A stretch of DNA of 64,000 nt from Flavobacterium sp. (GCA_030151255.1 JASLED010000067.1:82033-146032); one strand, 5' to 3'. Positions 51,961-61,836 are shown, counted from the stretch's first letter. Numbers and translations are program-made. The notes: generated by a model from the sequence alone, not told the origin.

Positions 51961-53233
51961 GGTAGATTTATTTTATAATCTTTTGATTTTATTAATTGGT
52001 TCTACTTTTTTTATTAGAGAATTAAGTACAATATTAATTATTGTATTCTTAGTTTTTAGTTTTGTATTTAAAAGACAACTTCAATTTTCTAAAGAAAGTA
52101 AAGTCTTAGTGTTTTTAATCTCTTCGTTGTTTTTAATAGAATTATTATTTCTATGGAATAGTTCAGATTTGAAGTTAGCTCTAAAAAGTCTCGAAAAATA
52201 TTTAAGTTTACTAATATTACCTGTTTTTATTGTTGGCAATTACAAAGTTGTTCGATATAATTTTATTCTTGAAAATTATGCTAAGATAACATTATTGCTA
52301 ACTGCTTTTTTTATCAGTAGATTTCTCTACATTGAATCAGATAAAGTAACTTTGTATTTGGATGGAATTAACCTGTGGGAAGCAGGTTATGTACTAACAG
52401 AAAGCTTTAATAATCACGCTCCAAATGTAAATCTTCATTTAGCCTTTGTGGCAAATATTGTTCTGTACTATTTTATTAGAAATTTTAAGCAAAGAAATAT
52501 ATGGAATAATATTTTGTATGGAATAATGATTGTTTTATCTGCTGTTTTTGTATTTTTTGTTAATACTAGATTTGCATTAGTTCTTATGTTTATTGGTTTC
52601 TTATTAAATATAATCTATTTCTTTTTTACAGGGAAAAGCATAGCTAAAAAAATAAAAATATACAGTATTGCATTGTTTCTATTACTTTGTGTTTCTTTGA
52701 TTTTTACCATTTATAAAGTTGATTATTTTAAAGAAAAATATACAACTGTAACATTTGGACATTTGGACAAAGTAGGTGAGTTAGATAAAATAGAAAATCC
52801 AGAAAGTACGGTTTTTAATTCAATAGTTTTAAGATTAAGCGTTTGGAAAGCTACAATAGAAACAATAGAAAACAATAATAAATGGATTGGAGTTGGTGCT
52901 GCTGACTCAGAAATTTTGTTATTTGAATATTATAAAAACACTAATCAATTTTTTTTATATGAATATAAATTGGGAGTTCATAATCAATATTTAGAACATT
53001 TATTGAAATTTGGAGTCGTTGGTTTAATAACTTTATTGTGCTATTTACTATTGCCTTTATATTTAGGTATTAAAACTAAAAATGTTTTAATACTTATATT
53101 TTTTACAATCTTATTCTTAGCTAATTTTTTTGATAGCTATTTGTCTTTATTTATGGGTATTGTTTATAGTGGCTGGATGTTTTCTCTTTTTACGGTTTAT
53201 TATCTCCAACATAAATTTCAGTTAACTGTTTAA
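51935..53233 (+). CDS. O-antigen ligase/polymerase family membrane protein
   Basis: A protein of about 432 residues with roughly ten membrane helices. The C-terminal part IGVGAADSEILLFEYYKN...KLGVHNQYLEHLLKFGVVGL matches the Wzy_C/O-antigen ligase signature (loop with HNQYLE). The start is at ATG 51935, inside the end of the preceding gene; ATG-like 51926 is an alternative. It probably polymerises or ligates the polysaccharide. Its 3' end overlaps the convergent glycosyltransferase gene by 44 bp. Confidence 0.75.
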   Translation: MEKNILQNRVDLFYNLLILLIGSTFFIRELSTILIIVFLVFSFVFKRQLQFSKESKVLVFLISSLFLIELLFLWNSSDLKLALKSLEKYLSLLILPVFIVGNYKVVRYNFILENYAKITLLLTAFFISRFLYIESDKVTLYLDGINLWEAGYVLTESFNNHAPNVNLHLAFVANIVLYYFIRNFKQRNIWNNILYGIMIVLSAVFVFFVNTRFALVLMFIGFLLNIIYFFFTGKSIAKKIKIYSIALFLLLCVSLIFTIYKVDYFKEKYTTVTFGHLDKVGELDKIENPESTVFNSIVLRLSVWKATIETIENNNKWIGVGAADSEILLFEYYKNTNQFFLYEYKLGVHNQYLEHLLKFGVVGLITLLCYLLLPLYLGIKTKNVLILIFFTILFLANFFDSYLSLFMGIVYSGWMFSLFTVYYLQHKFQLTV

Positions 53234-54275
53234 AGTTTTTATTTTTATCGAAATGTAAAGTGCAATTTTCATATGCCTGATTACCTAGTTTTTTTCTAAA
53301 ATTATGATGTTCTAAACGCTCAAATATTGTAAATAATTCATTAGGAGAATCAAATAGAAAGCCATTTACATCGTTTATCACAATATCTTTATTGCCTATA
53401 ACATTCGTTGCAAGAATAGGTTTTCTAAAAGCCATTGCTTCCAATACAGCTATAGGAAGCCCTTCCCATAAAGAAGTTTGAATATATAAATCAAGCTGAT
53501 TTAAATAAGGAAATACAGAAGAGTTATCTGTAAACCAACCTGTAATTTTAATATTAGGTGCAGTTAGTAAATGTTTTAATTCTCCATCACCGATCCATAA
53601 AAAATGATGTTTAGGAAACTGTAATGCAATAGTATTGAAAAGAGCTGGATTCTTTTGGTAAGATATTCTTCCAATAGTTCCAATAACTAATTTGGTCGTT
53701 TCATTATCTCTTTTTTCATAATATTGCTCTAATAAATTCAAATCTATTCCATTCCGAACTAAAAGCGATTTTCCTATTTTTTTAGCAATTTTAAATTCAG
53801 TATCACCACACGCTATTGTTGTTCCTCCAAAAATAAGCTGTGTGATTTTTTCTATGCCATAAAATAGTTTTTTTTTCACATCAGATATATCTTCTCGTAG
53901 AAAAGAATAGCCATGGGGTGTATAAAATACTTTACAGTTATAGCCATTTAAAAACGTAGCCCAACGACCAATAACGCCAGCTTTAGAAGAATGTAAATGA
54001 ACAATACTTGGCTTTAGTTCTTTTAGTAATTTTCTTATCGTAAAGGTTGATGCTAAATCTGTAAAAGGTTTTAATTCTCTTTCCATAGCAACAGAGATTA
54101 ATTGAATATTGCTAGGAAAGTCAATATTTATCTGCTGTTGTGTTATTTCTTTTCGTTGATTGCTATAAATGATAGTTGTTTCAATTTCTGGAAGTAGACT
54201 AAAAAAAGCGGCTAAATCTTTAAAATAAGAATAAACGCCGCCGCCAAAAGATTCTACAATATGAACAACTTTCAT
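53190..54275 (-). CDS. Glycosyltransferase family 4
   Basis: A 361-residue GT-B enzyme. The N-terminal MKVVHIVESFGGGVYSYFKDLA, the donor-domain strand KLVIGTIGRISYQKNPALF, and ETxE-like SLWEGLPIAVLEAMAFRKP (about residue 270, the EX7E motif) are typical of GT4. It is the only minus-strand gene inside the otherwise plus-strand polysaccharide locus. It has its own promoter and its last 44 bp overlap the upstream polymerase gene tail to tail. Confidence 0.85.
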   Translation of the reverse strand: MKVVHIVESFGGGVYSYFKDLAAFFSLLPEIETTIIYSNQRKEITQQQINIDFPSNIQLISVAMERELKPFTDLASTFTIRKLLKELKPSIVHLHSSKAGVIGRWATFLNGYNCKVFYTPHGYSFLREDISDVKKKLFYGIEKITQLIFGGTTIACGDTEFKIAKKIGKSLLVRNGIDLNLLEQYYEKRDNETTKLVIGTIGRISYQKNPALFNTIALQFPKHHFLWIGDGELKHLLTAPNIKITGWFTDNSSVFPYLNQLDLYIQTSLWEGLPIAVLEAMAFRKPILATNVIGNKDIVINDVNGFLFDSPNELFTIFERLEHHNFRKKLGNQAYENCTLHFDKNKNFKQLTEIYVGDNKP

Positions 54276-54301
54276 AGTAATGTGTGTTTGATAATTAACT
54301 A

Positions 54302-54309
54302 CAAATGTA
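54302..54309 (-). promoter_or_regulatory. Promoter -7 element of the GT4 gene
   Basis: TACATTTG on the minus strand, 26 bp before the GT4 ATG. Confidence 0.6.
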
Positions 54310-54372
54310 AGTGTATTAATTGAAATATATAATTTTTAATAGATATACTAAAAAGGTATTAATAAACTTCCT

Positions 54373-54380
54373 TAACTTTG
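54373..54380 (+). promoter_or_regulatory. Promoter -7 element of the UDP-xylose synthase-like gene
   Basis: TAACTTTG, 22 bp before the ATG at 54403. It drives the last two genes of the polysaccharide locus. Confidence 0.6.
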
Positions 54381-54402
54381 TAATTAATTATTTAAGGCGT
54401 AA

Positions 54403-55386
54403 ATGCAAAGAATATTAATTACAGGAGCTGCTGGCTTTTTAGGTTCACATTTATGTGATAAGTTTATCCATGAAGGATATCATGTAATCGCTATGGATAA
54501 TCTTATAACGGGCGATCTTAAAAATATCCAACATTTATTTCAGCTTTCTAATTTTGAATTTCATCATCACGATGTAACAAAATTTGTGCATGTGCCAGGC
54601 AATTTAGATTATATTTTACATTTTGCCTCTCCAGCAAGCCCAATAGATTATTTAAAAATTCCTATTCAAACCTTAAAAGTAGGATCGTTAGGAACACACA
54701 ATTTGTTAGGTTTAGCAAGAGTAAAACAAGCGCGAATTTTAATTGCTTCAACATCCGAAATCTATGGAGATCCTTTAGTTCATCCACAAACCGAAGAATA
54801 TTATGGCAACGTAAATACCATTGGACCAAGAGGAGTATACGATGAAGCTAAGCGCTTTCAAGAATCAATCACAATGGCATATCATACGTTTCATGGAGTG
54901 GAAACAAGAATTGTACGAATTTTTAATACATACGGACCGCGAATGCGATTAAATGACGGAAGAGTTATTCCTGCATTTATCGGACAGGTTTTGAGAGGCG
55001 AAGATTTAACTGTTTTTGGCGACGGAAATCAAACGCGATCTTTTTGTTATGTTGACGATCAGGTAGAGGGAATTTATCGATTGTTATTGTCTGATTATCA
55101 TTTGCCAGTAAATATTGGAAATCCAGATGAAATAACTATTCTAGATTTTGCAAAAGAAATTATTTCATTAACAAATAGCGATCAGAAAATAATTTATCAA
55201 GATTTGCCAATAAATGATCCTTTACAGCGTTGTCCTGATATAACAAAAGCAAAAAACATTCTTAATTGGGAGCCCAAAGTAGGGCGCAGCGAAGGAATGA
55301 AACGTACATTAGAGTATTTTCAAACCTTGTCAAAAGAAGAATTATTAAAAGAAGAACATAAAGATTTTTCAAAATACATTTATTAG
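54403..55386 (+). CDS. UDP-glucuronic acid decarboxylase (UDP-xylose synthase-like)
   Basis: A 327-residue extended SDR enzyme. [16 protein letters not shown] is the NAD-binding motif, [10 protein letters not shown] the catalytic region, and [13 protein letters not shown] carries YxxxK. The run [22 protein letters not shown] is typical of UXS enzymes, which make UDP-xylose from UDP-glucuronate. Some related enzymes have different sugars, so the product is likely rather than certain. The stop overlaps the start of the next gene by one base. Confidence 0.85.
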   Translation: MQRILITGAAGFLGSHLCDKFIHEGYHVIAMDNLITGDLKNIQHLFQLSNFEFHHHDVTKFVHVPGNLDYILHFASPASPIDYLKIPIQTLKVGSLGTHNLLGLARVKQARILIASTSEIYGDPLVHPQTEEYYGNVNTIGPRGVYDEAKRFQESITMAYHTFHGVETRIVRIFNTYGPRMRLNDGRVIPAFIGQVLRGEDLTVFGDGNQTRSFCYVDDQVEGIYRLLLSDYHLPVNIGNPDEITILDFAKEIISLTNSDQKIIYQDLPINDPLQRCPDITKAKNILNWEPKVGRSEGMKRTLEYFQTLSKEELLKEEHKDFSKYIY

Positions 55387-56732
55387 TGAATAAAAAAGGA
55401 GGTAGATATTCTTATTTAATTAGGCCAACAACAGCTTTTGTAGATTTAGTAATTATAAATCTATCGGCTTCATTGTGTTTTAATACTTTTGGAGAACAAG
55501 ATTATTTATTTCATCTTATTTTGTCTTTGGGCTGGATAATTTCTGCCATGTTTACTTCTTTTTACGATGTATATCGACATACACGCACAGTTAATGTAAT
55601 TGAAAAAATATGTAAACAGTTTATTGCACAAGTAATCTTTATTTCGGCATATAATGGTCTTTTTGAACGATTTGCCGAACCTAAAGGAATTTTAGTATAT
55701 GTTGTTGTTACATTTACAATTATTGCTGCTATTAAGTTTTCTATTTTCTTTTTATTAAAGCATATCAGAAAATTTTGGAAAGGAAATTTTAGATGTGTTT
55801 TATTGTTAGGAGATCAGCAGGAAATAGAAGATTTAAACAAAATACTTGTTCAACGAAGTGATTTAGGATTTAGAATTTATCGATTTAAGATTGAAGAAGA
55901 AGGTAATTTAGATGCTTTAAAAACATTTAGTGTAAATCACACAATTGATGAAATATTTATGCCGTTTTCGGCAACAAAAGAAAATAGCATTGTTTCTTTC
56001 TTAGAATTTGCAGATAGTCAGATGATTAATGTGGCTTATGTTCCTTCACAGAAAGAAATTATCAAAAATAATTTAAGCATAGATTATGTTGATTTAGTGC
56101 CAATTGTATATCGTAGAAAAATTCCATTAGACAAACCTTATAATATACTAATAAAACGCATTTTCGATTTAGTATTTTCATTATTAGTTATCATATTTAT
56201 ATTGTCTTGGTTAATTCCGTTATTGGCAATTTTAATTAAAAAAGAATCAAAAGGACCTGTGTTTTTTAAACAAAAACGAACAGGTTTGGGAGATGAAGAG
56301 TTTTGGTGTTATAAGTTCAGATCAATGACTGTTAATACCGATAGCGATAAACAACAAGCCACAAAACATGATGTTCGAATTACAAAAATTGGAGCATTTA
56401 TGCGAAAAACGAGCTTGGACGAATTTCCTCAATTTATCAATGTTTTTTTAGGAAATATGTCTATCGTTGGACCACGTCCGCATATGGTGGTTCATACCAA
56501 AATGTATTCAAAAAGAGTAAATCGTTTTATGCTTAGGCATTTGGTAAAACCAGGAATAACAGGAATGGCACAAACTCACGGATATAGAGGCGAAATAGAA
56601 ACCGATAGAGATATTGTAAATCGATTTAAATATGATTTGTTTTATTTAGAAAATTGGTCAATCATTTTAGATCTAAAAATAATATACCTTACCGTTTACA
56701 ACGTTTTTAAAGGAGAAGAAAAGGCTTATTAA
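55386..56732 (+). CDS. Undecaprenyl-phosphate sugar phosphotransferase (initiating transferase)
   Basis: A 448-residue polyprenyl glycosylphosphotransferase. Several N-terminal helices and a CoA-binding-like domain lead to the sugar transferase core: LIKRIFDLVFSLLVIIFILSWLIPLLAILIK, then KGPVFFKQKRTGLGDEEFWCYKFRSM and SLDEFPQFINVFLGNMSIVGPRPH. It starts the lipid-linked repeat unit by loading a sugar phosphate on undecaprenyl phosphate. The start is GTG, overlapping the stop of the preceding gene. A terminator overlaps its stop. Confidence 0.92.
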   Translation: MNKKGGRYSYLIRPTTAFVDLVIINLSASLCFNTFGEQDYLFHLILSLGWIISAMFTSFYDVYRHTRTVNVIEKICKQFIAQVIFISAYNGLFERFAEPKGILVYVVVTFTIIAAIKFSIFFLLKHIRKFWKGNFRCVLLLGDQQEIEDLNKILVQRSDLGFRIYRFKIEEEGNLDALKTFSVNHTIDEIFMPFSATKENSIVSFLEFADSQMINVAYVPSQKEIIKNNLSIDYVDLVPIVYRRKIPLDKPYNILIKRIFDLVFSLLVIIFILSWLIPLLAILIKKESKGPVFFKQKRTGLGDEEFWCYKFRSMTVNTDSDKQQATKHDVRITKIGAFMRKTSLDEFPQFINVFLGNMSIVGPRPHMVVHTKMYSKRVNRFMLRHLVKPGITGMAQTHGYRGEIETDRDIVNRFKYDLFYLENWSIILDLKIIYLTVYNVFKGEEKAY

Positions 56733-56743
56733 GCCTTTTTTTT
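56721..56743 (+). terminator. Terminator of the polysaccharide locus
   Basis: AAGGCTT-ATT-AAGCCTT followed by T7; it begins before the stop codon at 56730-56732 and includes it. Confidence 0.8.
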
Positions 56744-56831
56744 ATGTGCCAACCTTCTTATTAGTAGTTAGTTTTTCGTTATTAGCTTAATTATAATTAA
56801 TTTTGAAGCTTAATAACAAACAACACAATTG

Positions 56832-58106
56832 ATGAAAATTTTATTATTAGGTTCTGGCGGACGCGAACACGCTTTAGCATGGAAAATGCTACAAAGTTCA
56901 CAGTGCGAAGCAATGTTTGTGGCACCAGGAAATGCTGGAACAGCACAAATAGCAACTAATCTAAATCTAAACCCAAATGATTTTGAAGCGGTTAAACAAG
57001 CGGTTATCGAAAATCAAATCACAATGGTGGTAGTTGGGCCAGAAGATCCGTTGGTAAAAGGAATTGTTGATTTCTTTAAGACAGATGAAATCTTGTGTAA
57101 TATTCCAATTATTGGTCCTTCAAAAGAAGCGGCGCAATTAGAAGGAAGTAAAGATTTTGCTAAAGAATTTTTAATAAAACACAACATTCCAACAGCAGCT
57201 TATCAAAGTTTTACAAAAGATACAGTAGAAGATGGAAAAGCTTTCTTAGAAACGCTAAAAGCTCCTTACGTACTTAAAGCTGATGGTTTGGCAGCAGGAA
57301 AAGGAGTAGTTATTCTAGAAAACTTAGAAGAAGCTAAGTTAGAATTAGAGAATATGTTGGTAGATGCCAAATTTGGAGATGCAAGTTCAAAAGTGGTTAT
57401 TGAAGAGTTTTTGTCAGGAATTGAATTAAGTTGTTTTGTATTAACAGATGGAAAATCATACAAAATTTTGCCAACAGCTAAAGATTATAAGCGTATTGGC
57501 GAAGGAGATAAAGGATTAAATACAGGTGGAATGGGAGCTGTTTCTCCAGTGCCATTTGCAACAGAAGAGTTTTTACAAAAAGTAGAGCAACGTGTGGTTA
57601 TTCCTACAATTGAAGGAATCAAAAAAGATCAATTGGATTACAAAGGATTTGTATTTATTGGTTTAATAAAGGTAGGTGATGATCCGTTTGTAATTGAATA
57701 TAATGTTCGAATGGGCGATCCTGAAACGGAAGTGGTAATGCCAAGAGTTAAGTCAGATTTAGTAGAGCTGTTTAAAGCAACTGCTGAAGAAAGATTAAAC
57801 GAAGTGTCTTTGGAGCTAGATTCTCGTACAGTAACAACTGTAATGCTTGTATCTGGTGGATACCCTGAAGATTATGAAAAAGGAAAAGTGATAACTGGAT
57901 TAGATACAATTGGTGATTCATCTATTGTTTTTCATGCCGGAACTGCACTAAAAGACGGAGAAGTTGTAACAAACGGAGGACGTGTTTTAGCTGTAACTTC
58001 TTATGGAAATAGTTTTGATGAGGCATTAAAAAAATCTTATCAAAATATAGATAAACTAAATTTTGATAAGATTTATTATCGTAAAGATATCGGTTTCGAT
58101 CTTTAA
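56832..58106 (+). CDS. purD: Phosphoribosylamine-glycine ligase
   Basis: Second step of purine synthesis; ATP-grasp enzyme of 424 residues. KILLLGSGGREHALAWK at the N-terminus, VVGPEDPLVKGI, ADGLAAGKGVV (ATP-grasp), MGAVSPVP and NVRMGDPETEV are the standard GARS motifs. The ATG at 56832 is chosen over the TTG directly before it. It is convergent with the DUF6341 gene with a 7-bp gap and no visible terminator between them. Confidence 0.97.
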   Translation: MKILLLGSGGREHALAWKMLQSSQCEAMFVAPGNAGTAQIATNLNLNPNDFEAVKQAVIENQITMVVVGPEDPLVKGIVDFFKTDEILCNIPIIGPSKEAAQLEGSKDFAKEFLIKHNIPTAAYQSFTKDTVEDGKAFLETLKAPYVLKADGLAAGKGVVILENLEEAKLELENMLVDAKFGDASSKVVIEEFLSGIELSCFVLTDGKSYKILPTAKDYKRIGEGDKGLNTGGMGAVSPVPFATEEFLQKVEQRVVIPTIEGIKKDQLDYKGFVFIGLIKVGDDPFVIEYNVRMGDPETEVVMPRVKSDLVELFKATAEERLNEVSLELDSRTVTTVMLVSGGYPEDYEKGKVITGLDTIGDSSIVFHAGTALKDGEVVTNGGRVLAVTSYGNSFDEALKKSYQNIDKLNFDKIYYRKDIGFDL

Positions 58107-58113
58107 GATATAA

Positions 58114-58344
58114 TTATTTCAAGAATGAATGGGCTGTAGTGTCTTGGTTATCTTCGTTATTAGCTTTAAAAATTTGAAGCTGTTTTAACCAAAAAACAAA
58201 AAAGTAGCAAGTAATCAAAATGAAAATCCAAGTGATTGTGTTTGCAGCCCACCAGTTCTCAAGCTCTAGTTTGGCAAGGAAATCCATAGGTAAAAAAAGT
58301 ACCTTTGTGAATAAAAATCCTAAACCATTAAAAAATGAAGTCAT
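58114..58344 (-). CDS. DUF6341 family small membrane protein
   Basis: A 76-residue protein with two hydrophobic segments (FNGLGFLFTKVLFLPMDFLAKL and NTITWIFILITCYFFVFWLKQL), which flank the motif ELENWWAAN. The set purD - DUF6341 - DUF6427 - upp - DUF4254 recurs in flavobacteria as I recall, so the gene is real although small. The function is unknown. Confidence 0.7.
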   Translation of the reverse strand: MTSFFNGLGFLFTKVLFLPMDFLAKLELENWWAANTITWIFILITCYFFVFWLKQLQIFKANNEDNQDTTAHSFLK

Positions 58345-58447
58345 TTTCTTCTATTTTAAAATTAGATAATACGTTGTTTTTATAATTCAGCTATTAAAAC
58401 TAAGTATAATAAACGGAAATTACATTACAAAAATATAAAATATATAA

Positions 58448-59383
58448 ATGTTAGCAAGTATTTTTAGTAAAACAAGACCAATTAACTATATAATTCTTAC
58501 ACTATTAGTGGTTTGCTTTTATTCGATGTTTATTGATAAGGGTTTTTTAACTACATGGGATACGTATCAATTTGTAAGTAAAGCAGGTATTTTGGTATTG
58601 CTTTTAATGATGATTTATCTTTCTCAATTTATTGTTTCGAGAAATAGATTAGTTAACGATACAGCTTATGTGCCTCTTATTTTTGTAAGTTTTTTGTGCT
58701 TGTTTCCTACAAGTTTTGAAAATGTTAGAGTTGTAATTTCTGGCTTTTTCATTATGTTGGCATTGCGCAGAATATTTTCTTTACATTCATTAAAACAATC
58801 AAAAGAAAAAATATTTGATGCATCTCTTTGGATATGTATTGCAAGTTTATTTCACTTCTGGAGTATATTGTATCTTATTTTATTGTTTTATGCCATTGCT
58901 TCTTTTGGCTCTAAAGATTATAAAAATTGGATTGTGCCAATCATCGCTTTTTTTGGTGCTTTTGTATTTTTATCGTTGTACTTATTAGTAAACAATGAAA
59001 CGTATTATGATTGGATAATAGAAAAAACACAAGTAAGTTTTAACTTTATGTATTTTGAGAATGTTTATCAAAATATAGCTTTGGCAGTTTTTGTTTCAAT
59101 TGCGTTGCTTTATTTCTTTTCTCAGTTTACAGCCTTGTCTAGCAAGCCTTATAATATGCAAAACACCTATAAAAAAGTAATGTTATCCTTTCTTATAGGC
59201 GTTGCAATTTTTGTAATATCTCAAGATAAAAACAACGGAATGTTGTTGTTTACTTTCTTTCCATTAGCAGTATTAGGAGCTAATTATATTTTTAGTATTC
59301 CACAAAATTGGAGAAAAGAAGCCAATGCGTTTAGTATTTTAGGTATTGGTGTTTTCTTTTATTTAATGCAGTTAATATTATAA
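58448..59383 (+). CDS. DUF6427 family membrane protein
   Basis: A 311-residue polytopic protein with about eight helices, e.g. PINYIILTLLVVCFYSMF and VPIIAFFGAFVFLSLYLLV, and DKNNGMLLFTFFPLAVLGANYIFSIP near the end. It fits the DUF6427 family I recall from this neighbourhood. The function is unknown. It converges with upp, sharing a TTATAA hexamer at the two stops. Confidence 0.7.
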   Translation: MLASIFSKTRPINYIILTLLVVCFYSMFIDKGFLTTWDTYQFVSKAGILVLLLMMIYLSQFIVSRNRLVNDTAYVPLIFVSFLCLFPTSFENVRVVISGFFIMLALRRIFSLHSLKQSKEKIFDASLWICIASLFHFWSILYLILLFYAIASFGSKDYKNWIVPIIAFFGAFVFLSLYLLVNNETYYDWIIEKTQVSFNFMYFENVYQNIALAVFVSIALLYFFSQFTALSSKPYNMQNTYKKVMLSFLIGVAIFVISQDKNNGMLLFTFFPLAVLGANYIFSIPQNWRKEANAFSILGIGVFFYLMQLIL

Positions 59384-60031
59384 TTTTTGTCCGTAAGCCA
59401 AATCTCCGGCATCTCCCAAACCTGGTACAATGTAATTATGGTCATCTAGTTTTTCATCTAAAGTAGCTACCCATAAATTTACATAATCAGGTAAGTGTTC
59501 TTCTAAAAATTGAACACCTTCTGGTGCAGCAATTACTACAGCAATGTGTAATTCTTTGGGTTGCTCTTCATTAATCAATTTATTGATAACAGCCACAAGC
59601 GATTGCCCTGTTGCCAACATCGGATCAATTAATATTAAAATTTTATCATGAAATGATGGAGCTGCTTGATATTCTACCAAAATTTCACTTGCCTCTCCGT
59701 GTTTTCCATGACGTCTATAAGCCGAAACAAATCCGTTTTCTGCATCGTCAAAAAAGTTCATAAAACCAGTATGTAGCGCCAATCCTGCTCTAAGAATAGA
59801 GCATAAAACCACATTGTCTTTGATGTGTGTAGTGTTTTTAATGCCCAAAGGAGTTTGTACATCAATGTCTTTGTAAGTAAGAGTTTTGCTTAATTCGTAG
59901 GCCATAATTTCGCCAATACGCTCAATGTTTTTTCTAAAACGCATACTATCTTTTTGTATGTTTACATCACGCAGTTGTGCCAAGAAGTGATTTAAAATGC
60001 TGTTTTCTTTAGAAATATAGTGAATTTTCAT
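59378..60031 (-). CDS. upp: Uracil phosphoribosyltransferase
   Basis: Pyrimidine salvage enzyme, 217 residues. RAGLALHTGFMNFFDDAENGFVSAYR is the region equivalent to the catalytic loop, DKILILIDPMLATGQSL (about residues 130-146) is the PRPP loop, and the C-terminal VPGLGDAGDLAYG is the uracil-binding motif. TACTTTTA (minus strand, 60051-60058) is a near-consensus -7 element. Its stop overlaps the stop of the convergent DUF6427 gene. Confidence 0.95.
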   Translation of the reverse strand: MKIHYISKENSILNHFLAQLRDVNIQKDSMRFRKNIERIGEIMAYELSKTLTYKDIDVQTPLGIKNTTHIKDNVVLCSILRAGLALHTGFMNFFDDAENGFVSAYRRHGKHGEASEILVEYQAAPSFHDKILILIDPMLATGQSLVAVINKLINEEQPKELHIAVVIAAPEGVQFLEEHLPDYVNLWVATLDEKLDDHNYIVPGLGDAGDLAYGQKL

Positions 60032-60065
60032 AACGGTATAATTAGTTCTATAAAAGTATAAAAAC

Positions 60066-60073
60066 TATATTTG
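60066..60073 (+). promoter_or_regulatory. Promoter -7 element of the DUF4254 gene
   Basis: TATATTTG, 17 bp before the ATG at 60091. Confidence 0.6.
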
Positions 60074-60090
60074 TAAATAAAATTATTCAT

Positions 60091-60696
60091 ATGTTTTCAG
60101 AATTAGCCTTCCCAATTTTCGAAGAATCTATTCGAGATTATCACAAATTTGATAATGTAGATCAAGCTATAAACAATCCATATCCAAAAGATGATATTAA
60201 ACATTTATTATATCTAAAAAACTGGATTGATACTGTACAATGGCACTTTGAAGATATTATTAGAGATCCTCAAATTGATCCAGTTGCAGCATTGGTTTTA
60301 AAAAGAAGAATTGATGCGTCAAATCAAGAACGTACAGATATGGTAGAATATATCGACAGTTATTTCTTGCAAAAATACAAAGATGTTGTGGTAAAAGAGA
60401 AAGCTAAAATCAATTCAGAAAGTCCTGCTTGGGCAATTGACAGATTATCAATTTTATCGTTGAAGATTTATCATATGAATGAAGAAGCAACAAGAGCGGA
60501 AGCAACTGAAGAGCACAGAGCAAAATGTCAAGAAAAATTGAACATATTGTTAGAGCAAAAGAAAGATCTTACAACTGCAATTGACGATTTGTTGAATGAT
60601 ATTTCTAATGGAGATAAGTATATGAAAGTGTACAAACAAATGAAAATGTATAATGACGAGGAATTAAATCCAGTGTTATACCAAAACAAGAAATAA
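60091..60696 (+). CDS. DUF4254 domain protein
   Basis: A 201-residue helical protein beginning FSELAFPIFEESIRDYHK, with LKNWIDTVQWHFEDIIRDP (about 48-66) and a conserved AWAIDRLSILSLKIYHM (about 110-126). I recall this as DUF4254. It often sits beside GT9 heptosyltransferase-like genes in Bacteroidota, as it does here. No membrane segment is present. The function is unknown; a link to lipopolysaccharide synthesis is inference from context. Confidence 0.75.
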   Translation: MFSELAFPIFEESIRDYHKFDNVDQAINNPYPKDDIKHLLYLKNWIDTVQWHFEDIIRDPQIDPVAALVLKRRIDASNQERTDMVEYIDSYFLQKYKDVVVKEKAKINSESPAWAIDRLSILSLKIYHMNEEATRAEATEEHRAKCQEKLNILLEQKKDLTTAIDDLLNDISNGDKYMKVYKQMKMYNDEELNPVLYQNKK

Positions 60697-60717
60697 TTAT
60701 ATCTTTGAAAAATAATT

Positions 60718-60746
60718 AAAAAGCGTGATTATTCACGCTTTTTTTA
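60718..60746 (+). terminator. Terminator of the DUF4254 gene
   Basis: AAGCGTGA / TCACGCTT with a 4-nt loop and a T-run, located 22 bp after the stop and 24 bp before the next gene. Confidence 0.8.
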
Positions 60747-60769
60747 TTCATTAACTAATTTATAATGAA

Positions 60770-61816
60770 GTGGATAAATTAAAGCATATTGTAATTTTTA
60801 GACTTTCGGCAATGGGAGATGTTGCTATGACAGTGCCTGTAATTAGAGCATTGATAGAACAACATCCAGAGGTGAGGGTTACAGTGGTATCTCGTCCTTT
60901 TTTCAAACCATTTTTTAATGGCATTGATCGTTTGTCTTTTTTCGCTGTTGACGTTAAAAAGCGCCACAAAGGCTTTACAGGTTTATTGCGATTATACAGC
61001 GATTTGAAGAAATTAAATGTAGATTATTTTGCTGATTTTCACAATGTAATGCGTTCGCAAGTAATTCGCACATTATTTGGATTAGGTGGCACAAAAGTAG
61101 CTGCATTAGATAAGGGAAGAGAAGGCAAAAAAGAACTGACAAGAGCAGAAAATAAGGTGTTTAAACAATTGCCAACCATGTTTAGTAATCATCAAGCAAC
61201 ATTAAAAAAGTTGGGCTTTTCAGTAAATATTTCTCATCCACAATTTCCTTCAATACCTCAACTTTCGCCAGAATTGGTTCAATTTGTAAACGAAAAAACC
61301 AACTATTGGATTGGTATTGCTCCATTTGCACAGTACGACTCTAAAGTATATCCACTAGATTTAATGCAACAAATAATTGATGAATTGGCCGAAAACGAGA
61401 ATATTACACTTTTTTTATTTGGCGGCGGAGAAAAAGAAATTTCATTGCTAAATCAGTTAAAAAGAGATAACGAAAATGTTGTGGTAATGGCCGGAAAGGT
61501 AAAATTAGATGCAGAATTAAATCTAATTCAACATTTAGATGTTATGCTTTCAATGGATTCAGGCAATGCACATATTGCGGCAATGTTGGGTAAAAAAGTA
61601 GTTACCTTATGGGGCGCTACACATCCGTATGCTGGATTTGCACCTTTTAACCAGCCAGTAGATTATTGTATTACAGCAGATAGAACTAAATATCCGTTAT
61701 TACCAACATCTGTTTACGGAAATAAAAAAGTTGAAGGATATCAAGATGCAATGCGCACAATTAATCCGAAAACTGTATGCAATAAATTATTAGAAATTAT
61801 TAATTTTGATAAATAA
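60770..61816 (+). CDS. Glycosyltransferase family 9 (heptosyltransferase-like)
   Basis: A 348-residue GT-B enzyme of the ADP-heptose transferase family. LSAMGDVAMTVPVIRALIEQHP is the N-terminal signature, and MLSMDSGNAHIAAMLGKKVVTLWGATHP (about 263-290) is the donor-binding motif. The start is GTG. It sits next to DUF4254 and 20 bp before apt, with apt co-transcribed. It is likely involved in lipopolysaccharide or other envelope glycan; the acceptor is unknown. Confidence 0.9.
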   Translation: MDKLKHIVIFRLSAMGDVAMTVPVIRALIEQHPEVRVTVVSRPFFKPFFNGIDRLSFFAVDVKKRHKGFTGLLRLYSDLKKLNVDYFADFHNVMRSQVIRTLFGLGGTKVAALDKGREGKKELTRAENKVFKQLPTMFSNHQATLKKLGFSVNISHPQFPSIPQLSPELVQFVNEKTNYWIGIAPFAQYDSKVYPLDLMQQIIDELAENENITLFLFGGGEKEISLLNQLKRDNENVVVMAGKVKLDAELNLIQHLDVMLSMDSGNAHIAAMLGKKVVTLWGATHPYAGFAPFNQPVDYCITADRTKYPLLPTSVYGNKKVEGYQDAMRTINPKTVCNKLLEIINFDK

Positions 61817-61836
61817 ATCGCTTTAATTAAAGAAAA

